Origin: CBDUQI01 sp965369325
Lineage (GTDB): Bacteria; Pseudomonadota; Gammaproteobacteria; Steroidobacterales; JBCBZW01
Reading direction: 5' to 3'
DNA: 56,286 nucleotides
Assembly: GCA_965369325.1 (NCBI GenBank)
Contig: CBDUQI010000009.1
Location: 1-56,286, forward strand
Both the position numbers and the translations under genes were made by a program. The notes below the pieces were generated by a model. It did no database searches. It was not told the DNA's origin and saw only the letters and a list, made by a program, of their open reading frames with translations. This document shows, piece by piece, positions 8,805 through 17,762 of this stretch. The stretch's first letter is position 1, and each line of letters opens with the position of its first letter.

Positions 8805-9476
8805 CTAGCTCGCGCTGGACACGCGTTTGTGTCGCCCAACGCCAAATAGACCAACAACTGCGGTACCGAACAGCCAGACCGCCGCCGGTATTGGCACTTG
8901 GCTAATTGTCATGCTGCTGAAGACAATCTCCATGGCACCGAACGGTCCATCGTCTACTGTGAATCCAAATACCGTCAGACCATCGAAGTCATACACCCCA
9001 AACGCACTGAGGATGTCGAGCGAAGCTAACGGGTCGTTGTCGTAGGTAACGCTGAAGTTGCTTCTAAACGGCCCGAATACTCCGGGCTCATCTGTCGCCA
9101 CCCCGTTTGGGAAGCCGTCTACGGTTGTACCAACAAAAAACCCATCAACCGCAGGGTCGTCGTTACGCAGCACAAAGTAGGGTGTCTCGCCAGCCGGCGC
9201 TGGGTCCGCGATCCCGACATTCGCGCTTCCAACCGTGAAGTTGTAGCTGGACTCGATAATGTTGTATCCCCGGGTTGGGTACATCCCGTCGGTGAAAACC
9301 TCGGAGTCCACCTGAAAGCTCAGCACCGCCATATCACCAGAGACGACATCTGCGAACTCACCGGAGTTGATCTGATTGAAATCAACCTGGCCGCGAATCT
9401 CAATCTGAACCAAGGCTGCGTGCGCCGAGCCCGCCAGAAGTATCGTGACGGCCGTTGCAAAAAATCTCGAAATCAT
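8805..9476 (-). CDS. VPLPA-CTERM exported protein
   Basis: A 223-aa protein with signal peptide MISRFFATAVTILLAGSAHA. A beta-rich body follows (20-190). The C-terminal tail VPIPAAVWLFGTAVVGLFG followed by GRHKR is a textbook VPLPA-type PEP-CTERM sorting signal: motif, one membrane helix, basic end. Such proteins are processed by an exosortase and usually go to the outer surface or matrix. No exosortase gene is visible here. The body lacks a recognised enzyme motif. It is transcribed alone, with a small palindrome just upstream. Confidence 0.85.
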   Translation of the reverse strand: MISRFFATAVTILLAGSAHAALVQIEIRGQVDFNQINSGEFADVVSGDMAVLSFQVDSEVFTDGMYPTRGYNIIESSYNFTVGSANVGIADPAPAGETPYFVLRNDDPAVDGFFVGTTVDGFPNGVATDEPGVFGPFRSNFSVTYDNDPLASLDILSAFGVYDFDGLTVFGFTVDDGPFGAMEIVFSSMTISQVPIPAAVWLFGTAVVGLFGVGRHKRVSSAS

Positions 9477-9508
9477 GCCAGCACCCCATTACTCAACAGA
9501 ACGACATG

Positions 9509-9524
9509 GATACAATGGTGTATC
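9509..9524. promoter_or_regulatory. GATACA-4-TGTATC palindrome
   Basis: A perfect 6-bp inverted repeat with ATGG spacer, 33 bp upstream of the VPLPA-CTERM gene start. It resembles the TTGTATACAA sites but with a wider spacer, and may be an operator. Confidence 0.3.
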
Positions 9525-9600
9525 TGCAAGTTTAATGCAAAAACCAAGCTGCCCTGCAGCGCTCGTTGCCGTGGTTCGGCAGGCGCCCGACTGCGACCTG

Positions 9601-10530
9601 TCAGACTCCCTTGTCGAGCTTACCTCGACGAAAAGGCGCCATAAACTGCCCCCAATACGTCTTTGGGTAATCAGGGTTCAGCACGCCAATCGGCCCGACC
9701 TCTCGGGATTGCCCACGTCCCTCGGGGTGATAGCAGGTCCCGAAAATGCGGTCGTAGACAATGAGATTGTTGCCGTAGTTGTTGTTGGACTCGCGGGCGT
9801 CCTTTGAATGGTGCCAACGGTGCAGTTCCGCAACATTGAACAACCAGTAAAGTGCGCCCAGCCGCAGGTGTATATTGCAATGCTGGGTAAAACCGCAGAC
9901 CGCCGTCACCACCAGGTACAGACTCAACGCCTCACCGCTGGCCCCTAGCAATATGGGGAACAACAGCTCGGTGAACATAAACCACAACTTGTCCACTGGG
10001 TGCTGGCGCATTGCGTTGAAGAACCAAAGACGGCTAGCTGAATGATGGATGGCGTGAAAACGCCACAGCACCGGCACCTCGTGGGCCAGGCGATGGCCCC
10101 AGTAACGCCCGGCGTCGCCAGCCAGCATCAACACGATCACCTGCGCCCACAGCGGCCAGTGGCCAGGCCACAAATCTGTGCCAACGGTTGCCGCCAGCCA
10201 GGCCGCGGCGCCAGCAAGTGCCGCCCAGTACAAAGGCCCCACCAGTTTAGGCAGCAGCACATAGGCGATACCCGCGCTCACCGCATCGTTGCCAAGGTCG
10301 CCGTCCAGCCGATTCCAATGTGCCCGGTAGGGCATCAGCCGTTCCAGCGCGAGGAACGACAGGCCCAAAAACGCAATCACGCAATAAGTAGCAACCGCAA
10401 TAGGTATTCCGCTTTGGATCAGACTATGCGTCGCCCACGGTAAGCCGATTACTGCCAACGGAAAAATCGCCCACTGCAGAAACAGGTAGAACCTGGTCCC
10501 ACGTTGAATCGTGATGGCTAATGCGGACAT
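9601..10530 (-). CDS. fatty acid hydroxylase / sterol desaturase family enzyme
   Basis: A 309-aa integral membrane protein with about five hydrophobic helices. It carries the eight-histidine di-iron signature in three clusters: HRLAHE, HAIHHS and HRWHHS, with a further His near HPVDKLW and QHCNIHL. This superfamily hydroxylates or desaturates lipids, sterols or carotenoids using O2 at the membrane. Distance and order of the clusters look complete. It starts ATG at 10530, just downstream of the giant-protein operon on the same strand (33 bp gap), so it may be its last gene. The substrate is unknown. Confidence 0.85.
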   Translation of the reverse strand: MSALAITIQRGTRFYLFLQWAIFPLAVIGLPWATHSLIQSGIPIAVATYCVIAFLGLSFLALERLMPYRAHWNRLDGDLGNDAVSAGIAYVLLPKLVGPLYWAALAGAAAWLAATVGTDLWPGHWPLWAQVIVLMLAGDAGRYWGHRLAHEVPVLWRFHAIHHSASRLWFFNAMRQHPVDKLWFMFTELLFPILLGASGEALSLYLVVTAVCGFTQHCNIHLRLGALYWLFNVAELHRWHHSKDARESNNNYGNNLIVYDRIFGTCYHPEGRGQSREVGPIGVLNPDYPKTYWGQFMAPFRRGKLDKGV

Positions 10531-10562
10531 ACCCTCAGGGTACGACCAAACGCGGGAGTTGG

Positions 10563-13500
10563 CTACAGCCCCTGATTGATCAGCACCGCATCAACAAATA
10601 CCAAGCGCCCATCGCGGTCCGGCTCGAACGCCCCCTCAACCTCGCCCATAGACGCATCGGTGTCGAATATCGCATGTTCTTTAACCACCACACGCACCAA
10701 CGTGTGCCCTTGCTGGGTATAGGGCACCTCGCCCGTCCAGATAATTTTTCCGTTGTCTGCGTGAGCAGGTGTGAGCGTTACCGGCTCGCCGTCGGGTCGC
10801 CACCCAAGCTCCGGGTCAAGGTTTTGATTCTTTCTGCGGCGTTCTATCTGAGCCTGCACTACACTCGTGCCGGCGGGCGTCCTCTCATCCTGTGCATAGC
10901 CGCGGCCGCCGAGCGTCAAGGTTACCCCGGCGCTCCCATGGCTTACTGTCAGGGACCGCAACGGCACCAACTGCGCGAAATCCGTCAGTACCGGCGTAGA
11001 GAATGCAGCGCCTTCAACTGAGTGCTCCTGATAGCGGGCGATGGCTAGTTGCACAAACGGCATGAAATGACGACGGGTCTTAAGTTGCAGATCCACGAAC
11101 CACAGTTGTTTGTCAGCATTAAACTGCGGCCGATAAAGGGCAAAGGTCAACGGTAGCGGGTCAGCCCCCGCTTGGGCAGACCAATTGCCAGGAACTGGGA
11201 TCGGCCCCAGCGTTTCGTGCTCCTCATCGATAATGTCACCGATGTGCGGGCAGACCCGCAACGCAGGAGCATCGGAGGCCTTCACCGGATTGAACGCCCA
11301 GCGGGTCACGTAAGACGGCACATCCTCCAGGGCATACGTGTGATCCTTCGACAGCAGGGCCACGGCCAGTTGTTCACCGTTACCGGATGAGAACCATCCG
11401 CGCGCCAGGTACACTCGTAAACCGCCCATTGAACGCGTGCGCTCGAGCACCCGCGGGTGCCCTTGGGTGTGCTCGGTCCACTGGAAAGTCGGCAGAACAT
11501 ATTGCGGAATCGGCGGCGATGGCGGCGCACTGTTCAGCACCTTTACCCGCACCGGCGCGGATTCCACCGTGTTGGAAAGATCTGTCGTATCCGGATAGAA
11601 CTCCGCGTAACGGCTAGTCGCAATGGCTTTGTACTCAACCTCGTGGTAGCGGGTGTCGGGGAATTCATGGCGGGTGTCCAGGTCGCCCGCGAAAGGATGC
11701 TGATCCCCTTCCTTTAACTCGCTGGCAAACGCATGCAGCGCATCGCGTTTGGAGCTGCAGCCGTCCTGCGCCGGATCGTCAACCTGGTCCTCCCACACAC
11801 CCTGAATATCCACCCGGCTGGTGCTGCGCGAATGCACACGGAATTCGGGATCGACAAAGGTCACCGCAGTTTCTCCCAACTGCTTCTGCGTACGTGGGCA
11901 ATCGAAGGCAGGCGCGTGGGCAGGGGCGAGCGTGGCATGCACCAGGCGCAATCGCCGCGGCGGTGCCAGCAGTGGCGCAGCACCGCGTCGCACACGCGCG
12001 GCCAGCGCCTGCGCCGCGTCGCCCGTGGCAACATCCTGGCCCGTTGCCCATCCAGCGAAAGCAAACTTGTGGATGTCGGTGGCCTTCGCCACGCAGGCAA
12101 TGCCAATTGTGTGGCTGAGTCCCGCAGGCAGATAAACCGTCACCCGGCCATTGTCCACCTCAGGCGGACCTTCGCCCGCTTCGAGTGTCAGTGAGACTGA
12201 AACAACGTCCGAACCCTGGACGCCAAAGGGCACTAGAACCGGCGCACTGGCACCGGGCAGGTCGAGCAACACAACCTCATGCGCCATCGGGTCCACAAGA
12301 TAGGGCACACGAATTTGGTCACGCACGCGCAAACGCTGCACCAGGGCCTCATCCCATTGCTCCATGACGCCTTGCTGGTGCGCGTTGATCATCGCCCAGG
12401 CGCGTTGCGGCGCCAGAGTATCGAATACGCCGTGGCGTTCAGCGAACTCTTGCGAGACACGTGGCGGCAAGATGAATAGCTTGCCGCGCGCCTTGGGTGT
12501 CGGGTCGGCGATGCTTTGTGCGTTGTTGACGGCCAGTGTCACCAGCCCCTCGCCCAGCCCGGGCGCGATCGCCGGCACTAGCAAGGGCGGCGCGATCTGT
12601 TCCATTCGCACGCTCGCGACGGGTGCGCAAACTTGTCGAACCCCTTTGTAAATATCAGGAAGTTCGCTGGCCTCGGCGCCGGTCCAGCTATGGCCGGTCA
12701 GGTCCACAGCCCTCGCACGGAATCGATAGGTGGATCCGAATCGCAAACGCTCCAGACTGCCGGGGGCGACCGCCAGTTGCGCACGTAGCGGAAAGTCCAG
12801 ATCGGGCGAGACCGCATCCGCGGCGGCCTCAGCATGTTCATCCACGTGCTTGCCCGGTCGCGGCAGCACCAGGCTCCACCCTTTCCACTCGAACAGGCAG
12901 GTGGATAGTTTGTGTACTGTGATCGCCTCGTCCTGCTGACGTTCGCTGGCCAGGCTAACCGAGCCCTCATCCTGGTAGTCAGACCACTCGATCTGTTGTT
13001 CGCCGTCACCTAAGACCAGTGCGCCACTGCGCGCACATAGCGATCGCCAGTTGTGCTCGTCGCGCTGCACATCCACCCGGTATCCCTGGGTGAGGTCGCC
13101 GGAGTACAGCACCGGGGCATCATCGTCGGTGGCCGCATTGGCAACGGTGTGCGAGGCAAGCCATTGTTCAAGCATGGGGCGCCGGTCGAGTGATTGTTGC
13201 ACCGCCGGTGCCAGTCCGCCGTCCAGCAGACTAAGGCCGCCACTAAACAGTGCGGGTGGCAACAAGCCATCGTCGTCGGGCCCATCAGCCTCGCGAGCAT
13301 GTTCAGCCGCGACTGCCTGGCGGGTCGCCAGCTGCGTGAGACGCTCACGATATTGCGCCATGGCCACAACCGAGTTGGGCGTCTGCGCTGGCGAGAACAA
13401 CATGTCCTCATGCTCAAGCTCAAGCATGCCGGCGGCCACCCGTAACGAGGGTGATGCATCATCCTGCGGGCGCGGATGAAACACCTGCAGTGCCGAGCCC

Positions 13501-14327
13501 TCATCCTGCGTCGTCTCGAACGCCGTCCATGGCGCCAGCACGGTAGCAGGCAACGCCTGTGCAAAGTCCACCCGCGCACGAATCAGCCCGGCCAAGGGCA
13601 TGCTGATCGCGTCGCTGTTAGCAAACGGCAGCGCAATGGCCAGACCCAGCTTTCGCATAAGGCTGGGATAGCCGTGCACGGCATTAAGCCCCTGGTGGAA
13701 ATCTGTCGAGGGCGTATCGGCGTGCCGAAACTCGGCGACCGCCTCGTGGAACAGTTTGAAGCGATTCAGTTCGCGCTCCGCCGCAGGCGCATTGACCACG
13801 GCAGCGCTTGCGCGCCAGTCCTGCAACAGGCTTGCCAGATCCCGTTGTAACCCTGAGTCGGGCTGATGCGGCTCGCCCTGGGCGTTGAGCCTTTGCAACC
13901 ACGTGCCCGCCTCAATAGGTTGTTCGGCGGTGAGCGCGCCTCGATATTGTTCGCGCACCCACTGTGCGAGTATCCGCTGATCGTAGGCGAGCGCCGTGCG
14001 CTCACCCTGCGGGGCGGCCTGCTCACACGGGCGCACCGACAGCGTCGGCTGAAACAACGCGCGCCAGTGCTCCATGCAGGCCTCGATATCCGGCTTCAGA
14101 TCCAACGTTTGAATCGGCGCATCCCGGTCGGCGCGAATGTCCAGCGCAAAACTGGCACCTGAGAGCAATGTTGGCCATTCGTCAAACGGTGCAAAGTCGG
14201 CGAGCGTGGCATCCGGGTCGCAGGGCGACAGACGCAGCGCCACATGCAAGGCGCATCGGTACTCTCGTTGCCCGTCCGCTCGCGTTACAAGCCCCTGCGG
14301 CAGCGTCGTGAAGATAATGCTGTTCAC
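10563..14327 (-). CDS. giant protein of unknown function (1254 aa)
   Basis: No family is recognised. The protein has no signal peptide or membrane helix and is mostly beta with Pro/Ala-rich linkers. Visible features are an acidic N-terminal half (to about 420) and a central block YRVDVQRDEHNWRSLCAR. That is followed by FEWKGWSLVLPRPG and a fibronectin-III-like strand pair YRFRARAVDLTGHSW. Similar strand patterns recur later (YHEVEYKAIATSRYAEFYP). It overlaps the upstream gene by four bases (ATGA), so the two are translationally coupled and probably work together. Candidate roles are a structural, toxin-like or binding scaffold; none is shown. The open frame is long and its codon usage resembles that of neighbouring genes, so it is real. 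Confidence 0.75.
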   Translation of the reverse strand: MNSIIFTTLPQGLVTRADGQREYRCALHVALRLSPCDPDATLADFAPFDEWPTLLSGASFALDIRADRDAPIQTLDLKPDIEACMEHWRALFQPTLSVRPCEQAAPQGERTALAYDQRILAQWVREQYRGALTAEQPIEAGTWLQRLNAQGEPHQPDSGLQRDLASLLQDWRASAAVVNAPAAERELNRFKLFHEAVAEFRHADTPSTDFHQGLNAVHGYPSLMRKLGLAIALPFANSDAISMPLAGLIRARVDFAQALPATVLAPWTAFETTQDEGSALQVFHPRPQDDASPSLRVAAGMLELEHEDMLFSPAQTPNSVVAMAQYRERLTQLATRQAVAAEHAREADGPDDDGLLPPALFSGGLSLLDGGLAPAVQQSLDRRPMLEQWLASHTVANAATDDDAPVLYSGDLTQGYRVDVQRDEHNWRSLCARSGALVLGDGEQQIEWSDYQDEGSVSLASERQQDEAITVHKLSTCLFEWKGWSLVLPRPGKHVDEHAEAAADAVSPDLDFPLRAQLAVAPGSLERLRFGSTYRFRARAVDLTGHSWTGAEASELPDIYKGVRQVCAPVASVRMEQIAPPLLVPAIAPGLGEGLVTLAVNNAQSIADPTPKARGKLFILPPRVSQEFAERHGVFDTLAPQRAWAMINAHQQGVMEQWDEALVQRLRVRDQIRVPYLVDPMAHEVVLLDLPGASAPVLVPFGVQGSDVVSVSLTLEAGEGPPEVDNGRVTVYLPAGLSHTIGIACVAKATDIHKFAFAGWATGQDVATGDAAQALAARVRRGAAPLLAPPRRLRLVHATLAPAHAPAFDCPRTQKQLGETAVTFVDPEFRVHSRSTSRVDIQGVWEDQVDDPAQDGCSSKRDALHAFASELKEGDQHPFAGDLDTRHEFPDTRYHEVEYKAIATSRYAEFYPDTTDLSNTVESAPVRVKVLNSAPPSPPIPQYVLPTFQWTEHTQGHPRVLERTRSMGGLRVYLARGWFSSGNGEQLAVALLSKDHTYALEDVPSYVTRWAFNPVKASDAPALRVCPHIGDIIDEEHETLGPIPVPGNWSAQAGADPLPLTFALYRPQFNADKQLWFVDLQLKTRRHFMPFVQLAIARYQEHSVEGAAFSTPVLTDFAQLVPLRSLTVSHGSAGVTLTLGGRGYAQDERTPAGTSVVQAQIERRRKNQNLDPELGWRPDGEPVTLTPAHADNGKIIWTGEVPYTQQGHTLVRVVVKEHAIFDTDASMGEVEGAFEPDRDGRLVFVDAVLINQGL

Positions 14328-17300
14328 TGGTTATCACCTTGTGCAAACGCCTGCTGATACGCCAGCCAGTCGGCTTGCGGCATGAGTTGCGCAAAACTGA
14401 TCACCGGCTCGTCGGCATTCCCCAGCGTTGCCGGTTGCCCGGAATCAGCGATTTGCGGGCCGCGGATGTGGCCCTTAAACGTGTGCGAGAAGGAGAGCGT
14501 GAAGAAAGAGGCAATCGTAATCTCAAGACTAATCGTGGCGGTGCCGAGAAAATCCAGCCGGCCCTCGATCTGCTTCGGCGTCAGCGTAAACAAGATACTT
14601 AGTGACACACTAAGCCAGCTACTGAGCTTCACGCCGCCAGCAATGGCGAATATGATCGTAAAAGTTAGCGTCTTGGTGGTGAAGTGGTAAGTCAGCACGA
14701 ACCCGGCTGTGGCAATAACCGACGCTCTCACCGGCGCAGCCTTGCTGCCAAGATCAAAGAACTGTATGGCGCCAGCCTGTAAGGAGAAGCTGAGCGTTTG
14801 CAGCTGCTTGCTGTCGGCGGCGAACCCAAGTGAGCCTCCACCGCCCCAGATACTCCCCACGCTGGTCACAAAAAACGGCTTGGTTGGACTGGCGAGGTTG
14901 ACCCCAAACTCGACCGGGTGGCGAAAGAAGAACACTTTAATGCTGAAGCTGACGCCAAGGTTGTACAGCAGAAAATTTCCCCATTGAAGGGCCTCTTCTG
15001 GCACCTCCGGCTCAGGCGGCGGATCATCCCCCTCACCGACGCGCTGGACCAGGCCCTGCGGGCGGGCGATCCCGGCTTCGGATCCCGGGCTCAGGTGCGC
15101 ATCCACGCCCACGCCCGCGTCCGGATCCGGATCCGGATCCGGCTTTTCCGGCTCCTTGCCCGGGCCCTGAGCAAACGCCAGCGTCACCTTGATGTCTTGC
15201 GGGCTGGGGGAGACAGTGACGCTGTAGGTACGCCCCTTGGTTTCGTTTTTCTTTCTGGCCGTCACCGAGGCCGCGCGCAGCAGAAACTGCACCGCGCCAA
15301 GCAGAAAGCCAACGAGTTCAATCTGATCAATCTCGGTCTGTAGATTGGGACTGCTGCCCGTCCCTGCGCTCAGCGTGATGGATTTCATCCGGATACGAAT
15401 ACTTTCTGGCCCTGTCGGCAGGGTCGCCAGAACATGCTGCTCTGTGTAATTGCTAAGCGACCCTTGCGCCTGCGCGGACGGCACCCCACCGTCGCCTGCG
15501 GATGTGGCTTCGAAGCACAGTGAAAGTCGGGTGTCCTGGTCGGGATCCGGCACCAGCTCGGGGTGCTCCTGCCGCGTGAGGAACTTGAGCTCGCTCGCCT
15601 TCTGGGTGGGCGTGCCATCTTCGCTCGCGCTGCGCAGTTGCGTCGTTTCCCATTCAATCTTCAGCTTGCGCGGCGCATCCTCCCCGGCCTGCGGATCGAG
15701 CGATAACTGAAACGAAGGCAACGCGGCGCCTTCGCCATCGGGTCGGTGAGTTAAGGCGGCCCATAACGGCACCTGCCCCAGTAAGGTTGCCTCCGCGTGA
15801 AAGTAGTTTTCAGGGACAAACTCCTGACCACTGAACGCCGCGACATCGCCGACCGGGCCGATCTTCCGCGCAACACCAGCAACGTCAAAATCCGGCAGCA
15901 CAAGGCCGCCGATTTTGCTGCCCTGATCGGCGAACCGAACCCCAATCGGCTGACCGCCTTCACGACGTATCAGGAACAACGCGGCAGCGTTGGAGACTTT
16001 CGGATCTGGCGGCAGATCGAACCAGTCCAGGTTGGCGTCATCACCAACAAGACTCTTGAGCGCTGGCAGGCGCGCCTGCAGACCATCTGCAGCCGGTGCG
16101 AAGGGCGCCTGCCCAGGCGAGACCGATTGCGCCCGTGGGGCTGCCAACAGACGCAACGCCTGCAGCTCTACTTGTGTGTCGCTGCGCACCCCATCGGCGA
16201 TCGGTGCTGCGACGGCGACCGGCTGCGCACTCAATGGCACCAGCCGGCGGTCATCGGGCGCGCCGTTGTACGCTTGCAGCGCCGCCTGCATGTCGGCATC
16301 GCTGCGCATGAACATCGCGGCGAAACTGAAGGTGCAGGTCTGCCCATCCCAATCCTCTGCTTCCCCGCGAAAGCGAAAATCAATCGGCGTATCAGCCTCC
16401 GGGCCGGCTGGCAGCGTGATCCAGTAGTACGCCGGTTCATCGGGCACGACGGGTAAGGCAGGGGTGGCACGATCAAGGACGCGCACCGACCTGAACGGCA
16501 TTGGCGACTCACCGTCCAGGTGCACCTGCGGTTGACGGATGCGAATGAAGTGGCGGGTTCGCAGATATGCACCCGTAGCGCCGTCCCCATCGGGGGCAAA
16601 CTCGCGCGTGGTGACGGTGACGGATACGGCCGGATGTCCGGTCGGCAGAATAAAACCTTTGGTCTCGGTGACCACGCGCTCATCCTGGCCCATGGCGGCA
16701 CGGTGCACCCAGCGAGCAAGTGATACCGAATCCGGCCCAGGTTGATCGGGGCCGTCCAGGTCGAGCCACGCGCCCATCGGGCTCAGCATAAGATGGTGCG
16801 CGGGCACTGGCGCGGGTTCAAGGTCGGCGCGATGCGTGCGGTGAATGAGATCGCGGTAGTGCGCTCGCAGCGATGTAGCAAAGCCTTCGTCCTGCTCGCC
16901 CTGTGCATCCGCACCCGGATAGTCAGGGGACCACACAGCGCGGATCGCCGGCTGAGACGGATCGTCCTGGCTGTCGGCGGCGACCAGGCGAGCGTGCCAC
17001 AGCTCCTGGTAAGTGCGTTGCTGGCCCACTTTCTGTGTAAGCTCACCAGTCTGCCAGCCATTACCGGGATCGGGTGAGATGACGAGCCGGTACGGTGCCT
17101 CGATCGCCGATTGCAACTCACTCGGCTGACCGATATCCGCTTCCGCGCGGGTGGCCGGTACCTGGCGTGACTGCAGAACGCTCTGAGGGCCCCAGTCCAG
17201 CAGATCGCGCAGGGTGTAGGGCAAGGTCTTACCTGCGGTGAGTTCGAACACGAGTCGCGATGGCCCCGACAGGCGGGAGCCTACCGGCGCCGGCCCCGGC

Positions 17301-17551
17301 GTCGGGCCGTCCCCGGGCGGATCCGCGAAACTGGCCTCAGCAAGGTGCTGCGCGGGAAAATGAGCGATGAGGCAAGCGATCTCCTTGGGGTTTGCCGCCT
17401 GCAACACCGGGGGCAGGTTCGCACCACCGGGGCGCAGACTCAGATTCACAAACTCAAGGTGAAGCACCAATGCGTCGTCCGGACGTATCAGCGACAGCGG
17501 CTGCATCAGCTCCGGGTCCGTGTTCCCACCGGTTTCACGCAGATTCGCCAT
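14324..17551 (-). CDS. giant protein of unknown function (1075 aa)
   Basis: First gene of the pair, with no signal peptide. Around residues 250-350 are motifs that look conserved: HHLMLSPMGAWLDLDG, then ARWVHRAAMGQDERVV, GFILPTGHPAVSVTV and LRTRHFIRIRQPQ. Residues 820-850 form a low-complexity Asp-Pro linker from a GGATCC-like repeat near 15120. Residues 870-1040 are alternating hydrophobic/aromatic strands (VSFSIKVFFFRHPVEFGV, TISLEITIASFFTLSFSHTF) that could form a beta-sheet shell or barrel. I cannot assign a function. The ATG at 17551 follows a purine-rich GGAGAAGGAGGG, a very strong ribosome-binding site. Confidence 0.75.
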   Translation of the reverse strand: MANLRETGGNTDPELMQPLSLIRPDDALVLHLEFVNLSLRPGGANLPPVLQAANPKEIACLIAHFPAQHLAEASFADPPGDGPTPGPAPVGSRLSGPSRLVFELTAGKTLPYTLRDLLDWGPQSVLQSRQVPATRAEADIGQPSELQSAIEAPYRLVISPDPGNGWQTGELTQKVGQQRTYQELWHARLVAADSQDDPSQPAIRAVWSPDYPGADAQGEQDEGFATSLRAHYRDLIHRTHRADLEPAPVPAHHLMLSPMGAWLDLDGPDQPGPDSVSLARWVHRAAMGQDERVVTETKGFILPTGHPAVSVTVTTREFAPDGDGATGAYLRTRHFIRIRQPQVHLDGESPMPFRSVRVLDRATPALPVVPDEPAYYWITLPAGPEADTPIDFRFRGEAEDWDGQTCTFSFAAMFMRSDADMQAALQAYNGAPDDRRLVPLSAQPVAVAAPIADGVRSDTQVELQALRLLAAPRAQSVSPGQAPFAPAADGLQARLPALKSLVGDDANLDWFDLPPDPKVSNAAALFLIRREGGQPIGVRFADQGSKIGGLVLPDFDVAGVARKIGPVGDVAAFSGQEFVPENYFHAEATLLGQVPLWAALTHRPDGEGAALPSFQLSLDPQAGEDAPRKLKIEWETTQLRSASEDGTPTQKASELKFLTRQEHPELVPDPDQDTRLSLCFEATSAGDGGVPSAQAQGSLSNYTEQHVLATLPTGPESIRIRMKSITLSAGTGSSPNLQTEIDQIELVGFLLGAVQFLLRAASVTARKKNETKGRTYSVTVSPSPQDIKVTLAFAQGPGKEPEKPDPDPDPDAGVGVDAHLSPGSEAGIARPQGLVQRVGEGDDPPPEPEVPEEALQWGNFLLYNLGVSFSIKVFFFRHPVEFGVNLASPTKPFFVTSVGSIWGGGGSLGFAADSKQLQTLSFSLQAGAIQFFDLGSKAAPVRASVIATAGFVLTYHFTTKTLTFTIIFAIAGGVKLSSWLSVSLSILFTLTPKQIEGRLDFLGTATISLEITIASFFTLSFSHTFKGHIRGPQIADSGQPATLGNADEPVISFAQLMPQADWLAYQQAFAQGDNQ

Positions 17552-17762
17552 GGTCGCCCTCCTTCTCCGGCTACCTTCCAGCCCACTCTATAGTACATAA
17601 GCTCGAACTCGTGGCGTTTATGCCCATCACGCGTACACGCTGACACTTGTGCTCCCCTGCGAGTAGAATGAAAAATCAAAGGCAGGGTCCAACTGGCGAA
17701 CCTGTGCGCCCGACGATCGACCTAAACAGTTGCCCCCTTTCACCTCTCAACGGACACCCGCT

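Noticed and set aside
8683..8905. Small protein starting MKKKVLQQSKVEEIG
   Set aside because: Only the first 28 codons look protein-like and the frame overlaps the VPLPA-CTERM gene end.
15110..15140. GGATCC-like tandem repeat
   Set aside because: It is the coding sequence of a Pro-Asp linker in the giant protein, not a repeat element.
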